A stretch of DNA of 64,000 bases from Streptomyces sp. YS415 (lineage in GTDB: Bacteria; Actinomycetota; Actinomycetes; Streptomycetales; Streptomycetaceae). Every line of letters begins with the position of its first letter. The first letter of the stretch is position 1. Under the pieces are notes generated by a model that saw only the letters and a list, made by a program, of their open reading frames with translations, did not search any database and was not told the DNA's origin. The stretch is taken from contig NZ_JAMJFL010000001.1 in NCBI RefSeq assembly GCF_023544665.1, positions 248,001 through 312,000 of the forward strand, in the 5' to 3' direction. This document shows, one piece after another, positions 1 through 9,851 of the stretch. Position numbers and translations under genes: made by a program.

Positions 1-1184
1 TCGTTGATCTTGGTGACGGCGTCGTCGAGGTCCTCGGAGAGCCCGGGGGCCCGGTCGGCGAGCGCCTGGGCCTGCTTCTCCAGGGTGGCCAGGTGCTTGT
101 CGAGTTTGTCCAGGTTGCCGTCCTGGTCGCTGATCAGCGTGTTGACGTCGTCGGCGACGCCGGCCACGTCCGCGGCGGCGTCCCTGGCGGTCTTCAGGTC
201 CGCGCAGGCGGTGTCGGGCAGTACGGCGTCCTCGCAGCGCGCCTTGTGGACGCCCGCCAGGTCGTCGGCGGCCTGGTGGGCCTGCTCGGCCGCGGTCGGC
301 GCGCGCTTCACCAGGGCGTCGAGGTTGTCGCGGATCGCGCCGGACGCGTCGGCGACCAGCTGGGCCGTGTCGCCGATGCTCTTCTCGTTGTCCTTCAGGA
401 ACGGGCCCACCTTCCCGGCGGCCGCGTTGACCTTGTCGGCGAGCGTCTGCGTGCCCTCGGCGACCTTCTTCGAGCCGTCCTCCAGGTCGCCCGCGCCCTT
501 GTCGAGCTTCTTCAGTCCCTTGGCCAGCTTGCCGCTGCCGCTCTTGGCGTCCTTCAGCCCGTCGGCGAGGTCGCGCGAGCCCTTCTCGGCCTTCCCGATG
601 CCGGTCTCCAGCTTGTCGGCGCCCTCGGCGGCCTTCACCGTGGCGCCGTGGATGTCGGAGAAGGAGATGAAGATCCGGTCCAGGAAGGACCGCGAGGCCT
701 TGGTCGACGCGGCGTCGCGCACCTCGCCGAAAACCGTCCGGGAGATCTGGCCGACGATGTAGTTGTTGGCGTCGTTGGTGCGCACCTGAAGAGCGCCGGT
801 CTCCGGGGAGTCGCCCGAACCGGACGCGATCCGCCCGCTGAAGTCGGCCGGCATGGTCAGCGACAGGTAGTACCTGCCGTCCTCCACGCCCGCGCGTGCC
901 TCCTCGGCGCTCACCTCGTGCCAGTCGAAGACCTCGCTCTCGCGCAGCCCCCGCACGATGTCGTCACCGGCCGTGATCTTCTTCCCGTCGGCCTTCGCAC
1001 CCCGGTCGTCGTTGACCAGTGCCACCGGGATCCGGTCCAGACGGCCGTAGGGGTCCCAGAAGGACCACAGGTACAGGGCGCCGTACAGCAGGGGCAGCAC
1101 GAGCAGCGCGACCAGGGCGGCACGCGGCAGTTTTCCGCGCCCGAAGCGCCGGATCTCAAGCGCGGCCAGCTTCGGCGAGCGCAT
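1..1184 (-). CDS. YhgE/Pip-type membrane protein (3' end beyond window)
   Basis: The gene starts at ATG 1184 behind a GAGGAGGTG ribosome site and runs off the left edge, so about 394 N-terminal residues are visible. A short cytoplasmic N-terminus is followed by one membrane segment (about residues 20-45, LVALLVLPLLYGALYLW). A long extracytoplasmic helical region follows, rich in KLxxG, DLxDG and KLADK repeats, typical of YhgE/Pip proteins. These proteins normally end with several membrane helices of ABC-2 permease type, which would lie outside the window. The start overlaps the upstream ATPase gene by 29 bp, so the two are probably translated together and may form one complex. The transported substrate is unknown. 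Family assignment is by pattern recognition of the N-terminus and coil region. Confidence 0.85.
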   Translation of the reverse strand, partial: MRSPKLAALEIRRFGRGKLPRAALVALLVLPLLYGALYLWSFWDPYGRLDRIPVALVNDDRGAKADGKKITAGDDIVRGLRESEVFDWHEVSAEEARAGVEDGRYYLSLTMPADFSGRIASGSGDSPETGALQVRTNDANNYIVGQISRTVFGEVRDAASTKASRSFLDRIFISFSDIHGATVKAAEGADKLETGIGKAEKGSRDLADGLKDAKSGSGKLAKGLKKLDKGAGDLEDGSKKVAEGTQTLADKVNAAAGKVGPFLKDNEKSIGDTAQLVADASGAIRDNLDALVKRAPTAAEQAHQAADDLAGVHKARCEDAVLPDTACADLKTARDAAADVAGVADDVNTLISDQDGNLDKLDKHLATLEKQAQALADRAPGLSEDLDDAVTKIN

Positions 1185-1896
1185 CGGCGGGCACCTCCTC
1201 CGTCTCGTCCCGGGGGGCGGTGGACACCGCGACGGTGTCCTCGGGGGCCTGGCTGCACACCGCGACCACCGTCGTCCCGGCCTGCGCGAGCGACCTGAGC
1301 AGCGCCCAGACCTCGGCCCGTTCGGCGTCGGAGAGCTTGAGGTCGGTGTCGTCGATGCCGAGCAGCCCCGGCTCACCGATCAGCGCCAGCGCCACGGACA
1401 GCCGCAGCGCCTCCACCCGCTCCAGATCGCGTACGGCCGTCCGGGACCCTTTCGGCAGGGCCTCCCGGTCGAGCCCGGCGGCGGCCAGGGCACGCTCGAT
1501 CCGCAGCCGGGTCTGGGCGACCCGCTCCGCGCGCGGGCGCAGCAGCCCGCGCAGCGAGCCGCCGTATCGGCGCTGGAGCAGCGCCCGCTCGTGCAGATGC
1601 TCGGCGACCGTGAGCGCCGGGTCGAGATCGGTGACGCCCGGGACATGGGCGACCGCGCTGAGCCGCCGTACCGCCGAGAGCTGCTTCGGCAGCGCGGCCC
1701 CGTCCACGGTGGCGGTGCCCTCGGTGGGCTTCATCCGTCCGGTGAGCGCGAGCAGCAGACAGGTGCGCCCGGATCCGGACGGCCCCTCCACCGCGATCAG
1801 CGCGCCCGGCTCCGCCTCGAAGGAGACCCCGCGGAACGCCCATCCGCGGGGCCCTTCGAGACCGAGGCCCCGGGCCGTGACGCCGACTCCGGCCAC
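1156..1896 (-). CDS. Degenerate ABC-transporter ATP-binding protein
   Basis: A 246-aa protein with an ABC ATPase fold, starting at GTG 1896. The P-loop reads GPSGSGRT (about residues 38-45), so the invariant Walker A lysine is arginine. The usual LSGGQ signature is replaced by LERVE. The Walker B region is LLGIDD, with Asp where the catalytic Glu normally stands, and the switch position reads VCSQ with no histidine. These changes suggest weak or no ATP hydrolysis. The last 29 bp overlap the downstream YhgE/Pip gene, so it probably serves as the cytoplasmic partner of that membrane protein. A promoter and a TetR-like inverted repeat lie directly upstream. Family membership is secure; loss of catalysis is inference. 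Confidence 0.85.
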   Translation of the reverse strand: MAGVGVTARGLGLEGPRGWAFRGVSFEAEPGALIAVEGPSGSGRTCLLLALTGRMKPTEGTATVDGAALPKQLSAVRRLSAVAHVPGVTDLDPALTVAEHLHERALLQRRYGGSLRGLLRPRAERVAQTRLRIERALAAAGLDREALPKGSRTAVRDLERVEALRLSVALALIGEPGLLGIDDTDLKLSDAERAEVWALLRSLAQAGTTVVAVCSQAPEDTVAVSTAPRDETEEVPADALAEAGRA

Positions 1897-1920
1897 GGTT
1901 CCCCCACCCCCTGGTTTTGA

Positions 1921-1934
1921 ACTGACTGGTCAGT
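1921..1934. promoter_or_regulatory. TetR-like operator (6-2-6 inverted repeat)
   Basis: ACTGAC-TG-GTCAGT is a perfect inverted repeat with a 2-nt spacer, a form common for TetR-family operators. It lies 25 nt upstream of the ATPase start and just downstream of the -10 element, where a bound repressor would block transcription. No TetR gene is present in the window; the regulator may be encoded beyond the left edge. Confidence 0.6.
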
Positions 1935-1938
1935 GCAA

Positions 1939-1967
1939 AAACTAGCCCGAACTGTCGATCGAAGCAA
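1939..1967 (-). promoter_or_regulatory. Candidate promoter of the ABC/YhgE operon
   Basis: On the minus strand TTGCTT (1967-1962) and TAGTTT (1944-1939) are separated by 17 nt, a good fit to a housekeeping sigma promoter. The expected transcription start falls inside the inverted repeat at 1921-1934. Confidence 0.5.
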
Positions 1968-2057
1968 AAGTGCAGGTCAGATCGGATTGTCAGTGCCATA
2001 CCTCACGATGGGCACATACGGCACCCATTGCCGTCACACGACGACAGGAGGATCGTC

Positions 2058-2621
2058 ATGGCCAGCTACCACGCAGCCGCCGCCCGCCGGCGCCGCGCCA
2101 CCGGCCCTGCCCCCTCACTGACCGGCCCGGCGAGCGATGTGCATCCCGTGCTGCGCCGGGCCACGGCCCCACCCGCCGCCCTCGACCTGCTCGCCCAGGC
2201 CCGTGCCGGACTCGACGAGGCCGCCGTCCTGGAGACCCCCAACGAGCGCTATGCGACGGCCCACCTCGCCGCCCTGCGCACCGCCGCCGCCGTCCTCGCC
2301 GCGCGGGGACGCCCCGAACCCACCTCCCGACGCCGGGCGCGTATCCGGAGCGCCTGGGAAGTGCTCCCCGAGATCGCGCCCGAGCTCTCCGAATGGAGCG
2401 CGCTCTTCGCCTCGGGGGCCCGGCGCCGCGCCCGGGCCGAGGCGGGCATCCAGGGCGCGGCGAGTCGCCGGGACGCCGACGACCTGATACGTGACGTGGC
2501 GATGTTCCTGCGCCTCGTCGAGCGGATGCTGGTCCTCCAGCCGGTCCTTCCGCAGCCCCGCCAGGACATCGACCACGAGGAGGGACAGGCCCCGGGCCAC
2601 GGCTTTCCGGACGCGGGGTGA
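2058..2621 (+). CDS. SAV_6107-family HEPN domain protein
   Basis: A 187-aa protein. ATG 2058 is chosen because AGGAGG (2046-2051) sits 6 nt ahead; an in-frame upstream start at 2028 lacks such a site. The N-terminus is basic (AAAARRRR), followed by an all-helical body of about 130 residues beginning at ALDLLAQARAGLDEA. This resembles the actinobacterial HEPN_SAV_6107 family, which I recall from a gene near the S. avermitilis dcw cluster. HEPN domains are often RNases or nucleotide-binding modules, but I could not see a clear Rx4-6H RNase motif, so activity is unassigned. It stands alone between divergent and downstream genes. The family call rests on recognition, not on a search. Confidence 0.7.
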   Translation: MASYHAAAARRRRATGPAPSLTGPASDVHPVLRRATAPPAALDLLAQARAGLDEAAVLETPNERYATAHLAALRTAAAVLAARGRPEPTSRRRARIRSAWEVLPEIAPELSEWSALFASGARRRARAEAGIQGAASRRDADDLIRDVAMFLRLVERMLVLQPVLPQPRQDIDHEEGQAPGHGFPDAG

Positions 2622-2764
2622 CGGCACCACGGTGACCGGGACCGGCACCGGAGGCAATAGGGTGGGACACGCCTGAAGCCGTCCCGCTCCGGTACTCCGG
2701 GCCGGTCGGCACCCCGATCGCTCCGCCGCATCAGAGGCGGTGCCGCGCCGAGGAGTCAACAGCC

Positions 2765-3535
2765 GTGTCGGACCCGATGCGACCCCGCGCCTCTCTCCGT
2801 ACCGCCGTGGTCTGGGAGGTCCTCAAGGACGCCCTCGACCGCCAGGTCAAGGCCACGGGCCGGGAGGCGCTGGACGTCCTCGACGCCGGCGGCGGCAGCG
2901 GCAGATTCGCCGTGCAGGTCGCCCGCCTCGGCCACCGCGTCACCGTCGTCGACCCCAGCCCGAACGCCCTGTTCGCGCTGGAGCGCCGCGCCGCCGAGGC
3001 CGGCGTCGCCGACCGGGTCCAGGGCGTCCAGGGCGACGCTCACGGCCTGCTGGACGTGGTGGAGCGCGGCGGCTACGACGCGGTGCTGTGCCACGGCGTC
3101 CTGGAGTACGTGGACGACCCGGCCGAGGGCGTGCGCAACGCCGTGGCCGCCCTGCGCCCCGAGGGCGTCCTCAGCCTGCTCGCGGCCGGTCTCGGCGGCG
3201 CCGTCCTCGCCCGCGCCCTCGCCGGGCACTTCAAGGAGGCCAAGCAGGCCCTGGAGGACCCGAACGGCCGCTGGGGCGCCGGCGATCCCATGCCGCACCG
3301 CTTCACCGTCGAGCAGCTCACCGCGCTGGTCGAGGGAGCGGGCCTGCGCGTCGGCTCCGTGCACGGCGTCCGGGTCTTCGCCGACCTGGTGCCCGGCGTC
3401 CTGGTGGACACCGAACCCGGCGCCATGGAGGCGCTGCTGAAGCTGGAGGAGGCGGCGGCCGAGCTGCCCGCGTTCCACTCCGTTGCCACACAGCTCCATG
3501 TGCTCGGGGAGACGCGGGGGACCGTCGAGGCGTGA
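2765..3535 (+). CDS. SAM-dependent class I methyltransferase
   Basis: A 256-aa protein starting at GTG 2765 (GAGG at 2751-2754). The N-terminal Rossmann half contains the SAM-binding motif I LDVLDAGGGSGRFA (about residues 36-49). An acidic end of strand beta-2 follows (VTVVDPSPNAL), then a motif IV-like stretch, DAVLCHGVLEYVDDP. This is the Methyltransf_11 arrangement, and the length is normal for that group. The C-terminal half (HRFTVEQLTALVEGAGL) is the usual substrate-side cap. The substrate cannot be told from sequence. It lies in the group of genes flanking the dcw cluster and has its own leader region. Confidence 0.85.
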   Translation: MSDPMRPRASLRTAVVWEVLKDALDRQVKATGREALDVLDAGGGSGRFAVQVARLGHRVTVVDPSPNALFALERRAAEAGVADRVQGVQGDAHGLLDVVERGGYDAVLCHGVLEYVDDPAEGVRNAVAALRPEGVLSLLAAGLGGAVLARALAGHFKEAKQALEDPNGRWGAGDPMPHRFTVEQLTALVEGAGLRVGSVHGVRVFADLVPGVLVDTEPGAMEALLKLEEAAAELPAFHSVATQLHVLGETRGTVEA

Positions 3536-3735
3536 GCCGGCTCCTGGGGGCGCGCCGCTGATCAGGTACTTGGCTGCACATGGAGTACGCCACAGGCCCC
3601 CCGATCGGACGCGCAGCGCCGTATGATCGAGGGAGACCGCCCGGCATGACGGGTCGGCCTCTGGGGAATGCAGACCTCAGCGGCCGGGACGTCCATGGCG
3701 GGATCCCGGTTGGCCAATTGGCGTAGAGGGGCGGG

Positions 3736-3764
3736 TTTCACGGGGGCGATTCCCTGCCTATCCT
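3736..3764 (+). promoter_or_regulatory. Candidate promoter of the DUF3040 gene
   Basis: TTTCAC (3736-3741) and TATCCT (3759-3764) are spaced by 17 nt, 50 nt ahead of the GTG start. The -10 is reasonable and the -35 weak. The rest of 3536-3813 shows no open frame with coding character. Confidence 0.35.
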
Positions 3765-3813
3765 GAAGGGACCCCCCGGGTCGCCCCGGCGACTGCACGA
3801 TGAGGAGGACTCC

Positions 3814-4203
3814 GTGCCGCTCTCGGAGCACGAGCAGCGCATGCTCGAGCAGATGGAGCGAGCGCTGTACGCCGAAGATCCCAAGTTCGCGACAGCGCTT
3901 GAGGGAAGCGGGCTGCGCACGTACACCCGTCGCCGGGTGTACCAGGCGGTCGCCGGCTTCCTCGTGGGTATCGCGCTCCTCATGGCTGGAATGGTCGCCA
4001 AGCAGGTCTGGCTCAGCGTGGTGGGCTTCCTCGTCATGCTGGGCTGTGCGGTACTCGCCGTGACCGGCTGGCGCAAGGCCCCCAAGCCGGGTGAACAGCC
4101 GGCGGGCGGTCCGCAGGCCAGCCGTCAGGGCCGGACCAAGCGCTCCATGATGGACCGTATCGAGCAGCGCTGGCAGCGGCGCCGCGACGAACAGGGCCAC
4201 TAG
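3814..4203 (+). CDS. DUF3040 membrane protein
   Basis: A 129-aa protein starting at GTG 3814, with GAGGAGG at 3802-3808. The N-terminus MPLSEHEQRMLEQMERALY matches the start of the actinobacterial DUF3040 family, in which an SExExxxLxxIExxL helix precedes the membrane part. Two hydrophobic segments follow back to back (VAGFLVGIALLMAGM and VVGFLVMLGCAVLAV, about residues 48-87), then a basic C-terminal tail (MMDRIEQRWQRRRDEQ). It is probably an inner-membrane protein with both ends inside. DUF3040 genes accompany the dcw cluster in Streptomyces, which suggests a link to division or envelope, but the function is not established. A strong hairpin terminator follows. Confidence 0.85.
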   Translation: MPLSEHEQRMLEQMERALYAEDPKFATALEGSGLRTYTRRRVYQAVAGFLVGIALLMAGMVAKQVWLSVVGFLVMLGCAVLAVTGWRKAPKPGEQPAGGPQASRQGRTKRSMMDRIEQRWQRRRDEQGH

Positions 4204-4228
4204 CGCCAGACCCGCAGCTCCTGTGTGA

Positions 4229-4260
4229 AGGGGGCGACCACCTTGCGGTGGTCGCCCCCT
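4229..4260. terminator. Bidirectional hairpin terminator
   Basis: A perfect 14-bp stem (4229-4242 with 4247-4260) closes a 4-nt loop, TTGC. It lies between the convergent DUF3040 and transglutaminase genes. There is no long T tract, which is common in Streptomyces. Confidence 0.8.
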
Positions 4261-4282
4261 CACGCGCGCGTTCGCGCCGGTC

Positions 4283-6667
4283 TCAGCTGCGCTGCCCCGA
4301 GGGCTTGCCCGCCGGCGGCCGGGCCGCGGAGGCCTTCGCCGTGACCCCGGCCCACCATCCCGCCGCCGCCCACACCACACGCACGGTCGAACGCGGCAGG
4401 AACAATGCTCGAGCCCGGGTGCCCCGGCTGACCGTGGTCCGCAGGGCGGCGACCACCCGGCGGGCGTCCGCCGCGAGCCCCGCCACCGGAGCCGGCCGCG
4501 GCGCGTACAGCACCTGCTCGACGGCGTCGGCCACCCGGTGCACCGCCGCCGCGGCCTCCGGGTCGAGGTGCCCCAGCCGGACGATCCGGGCCGCCGCCTT
4601 GCGCGGGGTCTGTGACTCCTCCGGCATGATCCCGTGGTCCCACGCCGTGTCGATCAGCTCCTGCCAGACCGCCAGGACGTGCGGGACCGTGTCCGCCTCG
4701 CCACGGCCGTGCGCCCCGAGCCGTACCGCCCGGGTGCGCAGCCGCCACAGCAGCGGCGACAGCGGGATCAGCAGGGCCGCGAGTCCGGCGAGGGACCAGG
4801 CCAGGGCGACGTACCACTTCGGGCCGTCGTCGTCGTCGGCCAGCGCGGCCTGCGGGGCCTCGCTCGCGCACAGTTCGGGGTTGCCGCCCGCCGCACAGTT
4901 CTCGCTCTCCGAGGGTGCCGCGCTGGGGGCCGAGCTCGCCGACCGGGTCGGCCGCGCCACGTCCGGCAGGGTGCTGCCGGGCACCTCCGTCTGGGTGTAC
5001 GAGGGCACCGAGCCCCGGGTCGGGGTCGGCTCGAAGCGGGTCCAGCCCACGCCCTCGAAGTACAGCTCGGGCCAGGCGTGGGCGTCCTTCAGGCCCACCG
5101 ACACGGAGTCGTCGCCCTGCGGGGTGCCGGGCGCGAAGCCCACCGCCACCCGGGCGGGTATGCCCAGCGAGCGGGCCATCGCCGCCATCGAGAAGGAGAA
5201 GTGGACGCAGAAGCCCTGCTTGTCCCGCAGGAACCGGACGATCGCGGAGGAGCCGCTGCCGACCTGCACCTCGGTGTCGTACTGGAAGCCGCCGGTGACG
5301 GCGAAGTACTCCTGGAGCCTGACCGCCTGCTCGTAGGGGCCGCTCGCGCCGTCGGTGACCTCGCGCGCCGTCTGCGCCACCTCCTCCGGCAGCGACGACG
5401 GCAGCTCGGTGAACTCCCGCTTGATCGCCGCCGACGGCTCCGGCGCGTCGGCGAGCTGCTCCGCGGTCGGCTGCACGTCGAGGCTGCGCACCGTGTACGT
5501 CAACCCGCGGGTGTTCTGGCCGTGGTCGCCGACGAGGGTCATGCCGAGAGGTTCGTAGCGCCAGTTGCCCTCGATGTCGACGCCGCTCGGCGGATAGGGC
5601 ATCGGCAGCCAGTCCTGGGCGTACCAGTTCGCGGCCGAGATCCGGGTCTCGATCTCCGCGCGCTCGGTGTCGGGGCCGAGCCCCATGGGGGTGGGGAACT
5701 CGCGCGGCACCGAGGTGATGTTCCGCTTGGACGGCTTCCAGGTGGTGCCGTCGAAGTCGTCCAGGGAGACGATCCGCAGATACATGTTGGACAGGTCGTC
5801 GGTGCTGGTGCGCAGGGAGAGGACCTGGCGGTCCTCGTCCACGTTCAGGCTGTCGCGCAGCGACACCAGCGGGTTCACCGCGGAGATGGTGCCGCCGCCC
5901 CCGGACCCGGAGCCCACTCCGGTGCCGGCGCCGTCCAGCAGACCGCCGTTCATCGCGGGCAGCCCGAGCGGCACCACCAGGGCGATGCCGAGCGCCACCA
6001 CGCCGATCCGCCGCCCGGCGCGCACCGGCGCGACGGCGCCGCCCGCCTCGCCGCCGCCCGGTGTGCGCGGAGCGCCGCCGAAGATCCGGCCCCACTGCGA
6101 GAGCCGGTCCCGGCCCTCTGCGAGCAGGAGCATCAGGTAGCCGGCCGAGGCGATCAGGAACCACACCCAGTCGGCGCCGCCGTCGGACAGGCCCGCCGCG
6201 ATCGAGTACAGCGCGAGCAGCGGCAGCCCCGCCGGGGCCGCGCTGCGGAAGGTCACCGCGAGGATGTCCACCGCGAGCCCGATGACCAGCACACCGCCCA
6301 CGAGCAGCAGCCGGATGCCGTCGGACAGCGGCGCCGGGATGGCGTACCGCCCGACGTCGTCCGTGCCGGTCTGGAGCAGGTCGCCGAGGTGCGCGAGGGC
6401 CTCCGGGCCCGGCACCAGCCCGAACAGGGCCTGCTCACGGGCGAAGGTCAGGGTCAGCAGCAGCAGCGTCACCAGGGTCTGCGCGGCCACGGTCAGCGCC
6501 CGGGCCAGCGGCACCCGGCGGGCGGCCAGGCCCACACCGGTCTGCACGGCCAGCAGGAAGACCGCCTGGAAGAGCCAGGTGGGGTCCTCGACGAGGGGCA
6601 GCAGGGCGCATGCCGCGGCCAGGGTGGCCAGGGCGGCGAACAGTGCCAGTCGTGCCCGCCCGCTCAT
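4283..6667 (-). CDS. TgpA-like transglutaminase membrane protein
   Basis: A 794-aa protein. ATG 6667 overlaps the upstream DUF58 stop as ATGA and has GGGAGGG ahead of it. The N-terminal 230 residues hold about six or seven membrane helices. A long extracytoplasmic region follows, then a transglutaminase-like core with Cys in QGFCVHFS (about residue 487) and His in DAHAWPE (about 529). The third position reads FEPTP, with Glu where the family usually has Asp. A last membrane helix (about residues 640-660) precedes a cytoplasmic DUF4129-like tail. MoxR, DUF58 and TgpA genes commonly form one operon; the role may involve protein cross-linking or cell-envelope proteolysis, but this is not proven in Streptomyces. 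Confidence 0.9.
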   Translation of the reverse strand: MSGRARLALFAALATLAAACALLPLVEDPTWLFQAVFLLAVQTGVGLAARRVPLARALTVAAQTLVTLLLLTLTFAREQALFGLVPGPEALAHLGDLLQTGTDDVGRYAIPAPLSDGIRLLLVGGVLVIGLAVDILAVTFRSAAPAGLPLLALYSIAAGLSDGGADWVWFLIASAGYLMLLLAEGRDRLSQWGRIFGGAPRTPGGGEAGGAVAPVRAGRRIGVVALGIALVVPLGLPAMNGGLLDGAGTGVGSGSGGGGTISAVNPLVSLRDSLNVDEDRQVLSLRTSTDDLSNMYLRIVSLDDFDGTTWKPSKRNITSVPREFPTPMGLGPDTERAEIETRISAANWYAQDWLPMPYPPSGVDIEGNWRYEPLGMTLVGDHGQNTRGLTYTVRSLDVQPTAEQLADAPEPSAAIKREFTELPSSLPEEVAQTAREVTDGASGPYEQAVRLQEYFAVTGGFQYDTEVQVGSGSSAIVRFLRDKQGFCVHFSFSMAAMARSLGIPARVAVGFAPGTPQGDDSVSVGLKDAHAWPELYFEGVGWTRFEPTPTRGSVPSYTQTEVPGSTLPDVARPTRSASSAPSAAPSESENCAAGGNPELCASEAPQAALADDDDGPKWYVALAWSLAGLAALLIPLSPLLWRLRTRAVRLGAHGRGEADTVPHVLAVWQELIDTAWDHGIMPEESQTPRKAAARIVRLGHLDPEAAAAVHRVADAVEQVLYAPRPAPVAGLAADARRVVAALRTTVSRGTRARALFLPRSTVRVVWAAAGWWAGVTAKASAARPPAGKPSGQRS

Positions 6668-8024
6668 GCCGGTCCCTCCCCACTGGCGGCGACGAAGCCC
6701 GTGCGCTCCCGGTCCGCCTGGCGCCACAGCTCCTCCAGGGAGGCGCCCCGCGGCACGCTCAGGGCCGTCCAGCCCGCCTCACGCAGCATCCGCAGCCGCT
6801 CCTCGCTCCTGTCCGACGGCCCGGCCACGTCGGTCGGTTCCCGCACCCAGGTGTCGCTGTCCAGCAGGAAGGCGACCGCGCCCCCGCTGCGTCGGCGCAT
6901 CCGGGCGGCCACCGCGGCCTGCTCCTCGTCGAGGTCGCCGAAGAACGCCACGAGCAGTCCCTCGTTCCCGCCGCGCAGCACGTCGTAGGCCCGGGACAGG
7001 CCGGTGCCGTCGGAGTGGTCGATCAGCGCGAGGGTGTCCATCATCAGCCCGGCCGAGTCCGCCGTCTCCTGGCTGGCGCCGGCGAACCCGTCGGCGCCCT
7101 CGCCGGGCACCGAGCTGCCGGTGTCCGTCAACAGCCGTACCGAGAAGCCCCGCTCCAGCATGTGTACGAGGACCGAGGCCGCGCCGGACACGGCCCATTC
7201 GAAGGCCGAGTCCGGACCAGCGCCCTGGAAGGCCGGGTCCCGGGTGTCCAGCAGCACCGTGCAGCGGGCGCGCTGCGGCTGCTCCTCGCGGCGCACCATC
7301 AGCTCGCCGTAGCGGGCGGTGGAACGCCAGTGCACCCGGCGCAGGTCGTCGCCGTAGCGGTAGCCGCGCGGGATCACGTCGTCCTCGCCGGCCAGCGCCA
7401 GCGAGCGCTGCCGTCCGTCGCCGTACCCGGTGGCCTCGCCGCTGAGCCGGACCGGGGGGAGCGGCTCCACGCGCGGGATCACCGTCAGGGTGTCGTACGT
7501 GGAGAAGGACCGGGTCAGCTCGCACATGCCGAAGGGGTCGCTCAGCCGCAGCTGGAGCGGCCCGAGCGGATAGCGGCCGCGCAGGTCGGAGCGGACGCGG
7601 TAGGACACCTCGCGGCGGCCGCCCGCCTCCACCCGGTCCAGCACGAAGCGCGGGCGCGGGCCGAGGACGTAGGGGACCCGGTCCTGGAGCATCAGCAGGC
7701 CGGTGGGCAGCCGGGAGACGTTGTCCATCCGCAGATGGACCCGGGCCTCGCTGCCCGCGGGCACGCGCGCGGGGGAGAGCCGGCGGCTGCCGGCGACCCG
7801 GTAGCGCGTGCGGTAGAGCACGGACGCGCAGACCAGCGGCAGCACCGCGAGCAGCAGCCCCACGCGCAGCAGGTCGCTCTGCCCGAGGACGTACGCGCAG
7901 ATCGCGGCCGCCACCCCGGCGGCCAGGAAGGAGCGGCCGCGGGTGGTCAGACCGGACAGCGCGGTGCGCATCCCGCCCTGCTCACCCCGGTCCGCCTCCG
8001 CGTGCCCCGTCCCCCCGATGCTCA

Positions 8025-8025
<1 letters not shown>
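6664..8025 (-). CDS. DUF58 (VWA-like) protein
   Basis: A 453-aa protein. ATG 8025 is preferred, with GGAGG 5 nt ahead; GTG 8028 is immediately upstream in frame and closer than usual to the site. Two membrane helices lie near the N-terminus (about residues 30-70). The DUF58 hallmark VIPRGYRYGDDLRRVHWRS is at about residues 216-234, followed by a VWA-like domain (VLLDTRDPAFQG). The start overlaps the MoxR stop by one base and its stop overlaps the transglutaminase start, so the three are translationally coupled. DUF58 proteins are thought to be clients or partners of MoxR AAA+ ATPases. Confidence 0.92.
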
Positions 8026-9065
<1,040 letters not shown>

Positions 9066-9302
9066 CCGGCCCTCCTCGGCCCGTTCATTCCGGGCCGACG
9101 CTCTGCGTTGCGGACCGGCCCACCCCGAAACACGGACACCACCCGGGAAAAGTTCCGCGTGACGCCACACCCGCATTCTTGCTGCCGTTACCGTTTCGTG
9201 TCACTCGCCTGTGGACAACTGCCCGCGTTATGTCGGTCTTACCGCCTTTTGAGCGGCCCCAAGCCGAAAAATCAACAGCGAAACGACAGCTTCAGCGGCA
9301 GG

Positions 9303-9851
9303 TTACGCGGGGTCGATCTCGCGCAGCAGGCCGGTTTTCACATCGAAGACGAAGCCGCGCACATCGTCGGTGTGCAAAAGGAACGGCGACGTCCGCACGC
9401 GCTGCATGGACTGCCGTACGTCCTGGTCGACGTCCCGGAAGGCCTCCACCGCCCAGGACGGGCGCTGGCCGACCTCCATCTCCAGGTCGTGCCGGAACTC
9501 CTCGGTGAGGCTCTCCAGACCGCAGCCGGTGTGATGGATGAGCACCACGCTGCGGGTGCCGAGCGCCCGCTGGCTGATGGTGAGCGAGCGGATCACGTCG
9601 TCCGTGACCACGCCGCCCGCGTTGCGGATGGTGTGGCAGTCGCCGAGTGCCAGGCCGAGCGAGGCGTGCAGGTCGATACGGGCGTCCATGCAGGCCACCA
9701 CGGCCACGTGCAGTACCGGCCGGGCGTCCATGCCCGGGTCGGTGAACGCGGCGGCGTACCGCTCGTTCGCCTCGACGAGACGGTCCGTGACCGTGCCGCC
9801 ATCGGCGGTGGCGCCTTGGGGACCCGCGGGAACCGATGCAGATGTCGTCAT
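9303..9851 (-). CDS. Beta-carbonic-anhydrase-like protein
   Basis: A 182-aa protein from ATG 9851. The zinc-site motifs of beta-carbonic anhydrases are present: CMDAR (Cys ligand plus the Asp-Arg dyad, about residues 54-58) and HHTGCG (His and Cys ligands, about 106-111). The length is typical of the short bacterial forms that hydrate CO2 to bicarbonate. The ribosome site ahead of 9851 is weak, and a GTG seven codons upstream is an alternative start. The gene stands alone, divergent from rsmH. Catalysis is inferred from intact ligands; some members of this short group have uncertain activity. Confidence 0.87.
   Translation of the reverse strand: MTTSASVPAGPQGATADGGTVTDRLVEANERYAAAFTDPGMDARPVLHVAVVACMDARIDLHASLGLALGDCHTIRNAGGVVTDDVIRSLTISQRALGTRSVVLIHHTGCGLESLTEEFRHDLEMEVGQRPSWAVEAFRDVDQDVRQSMQRVRTSPFLLHTDDVRGFVFDVKTGLLREIDPA

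Noticed and set aside
4634..6988. Plus-strand open frame of 784 codons opposite the transglutaminase gene
   Set aside because: Shadow frame crossing the junction of two coupled minus-strand genes.
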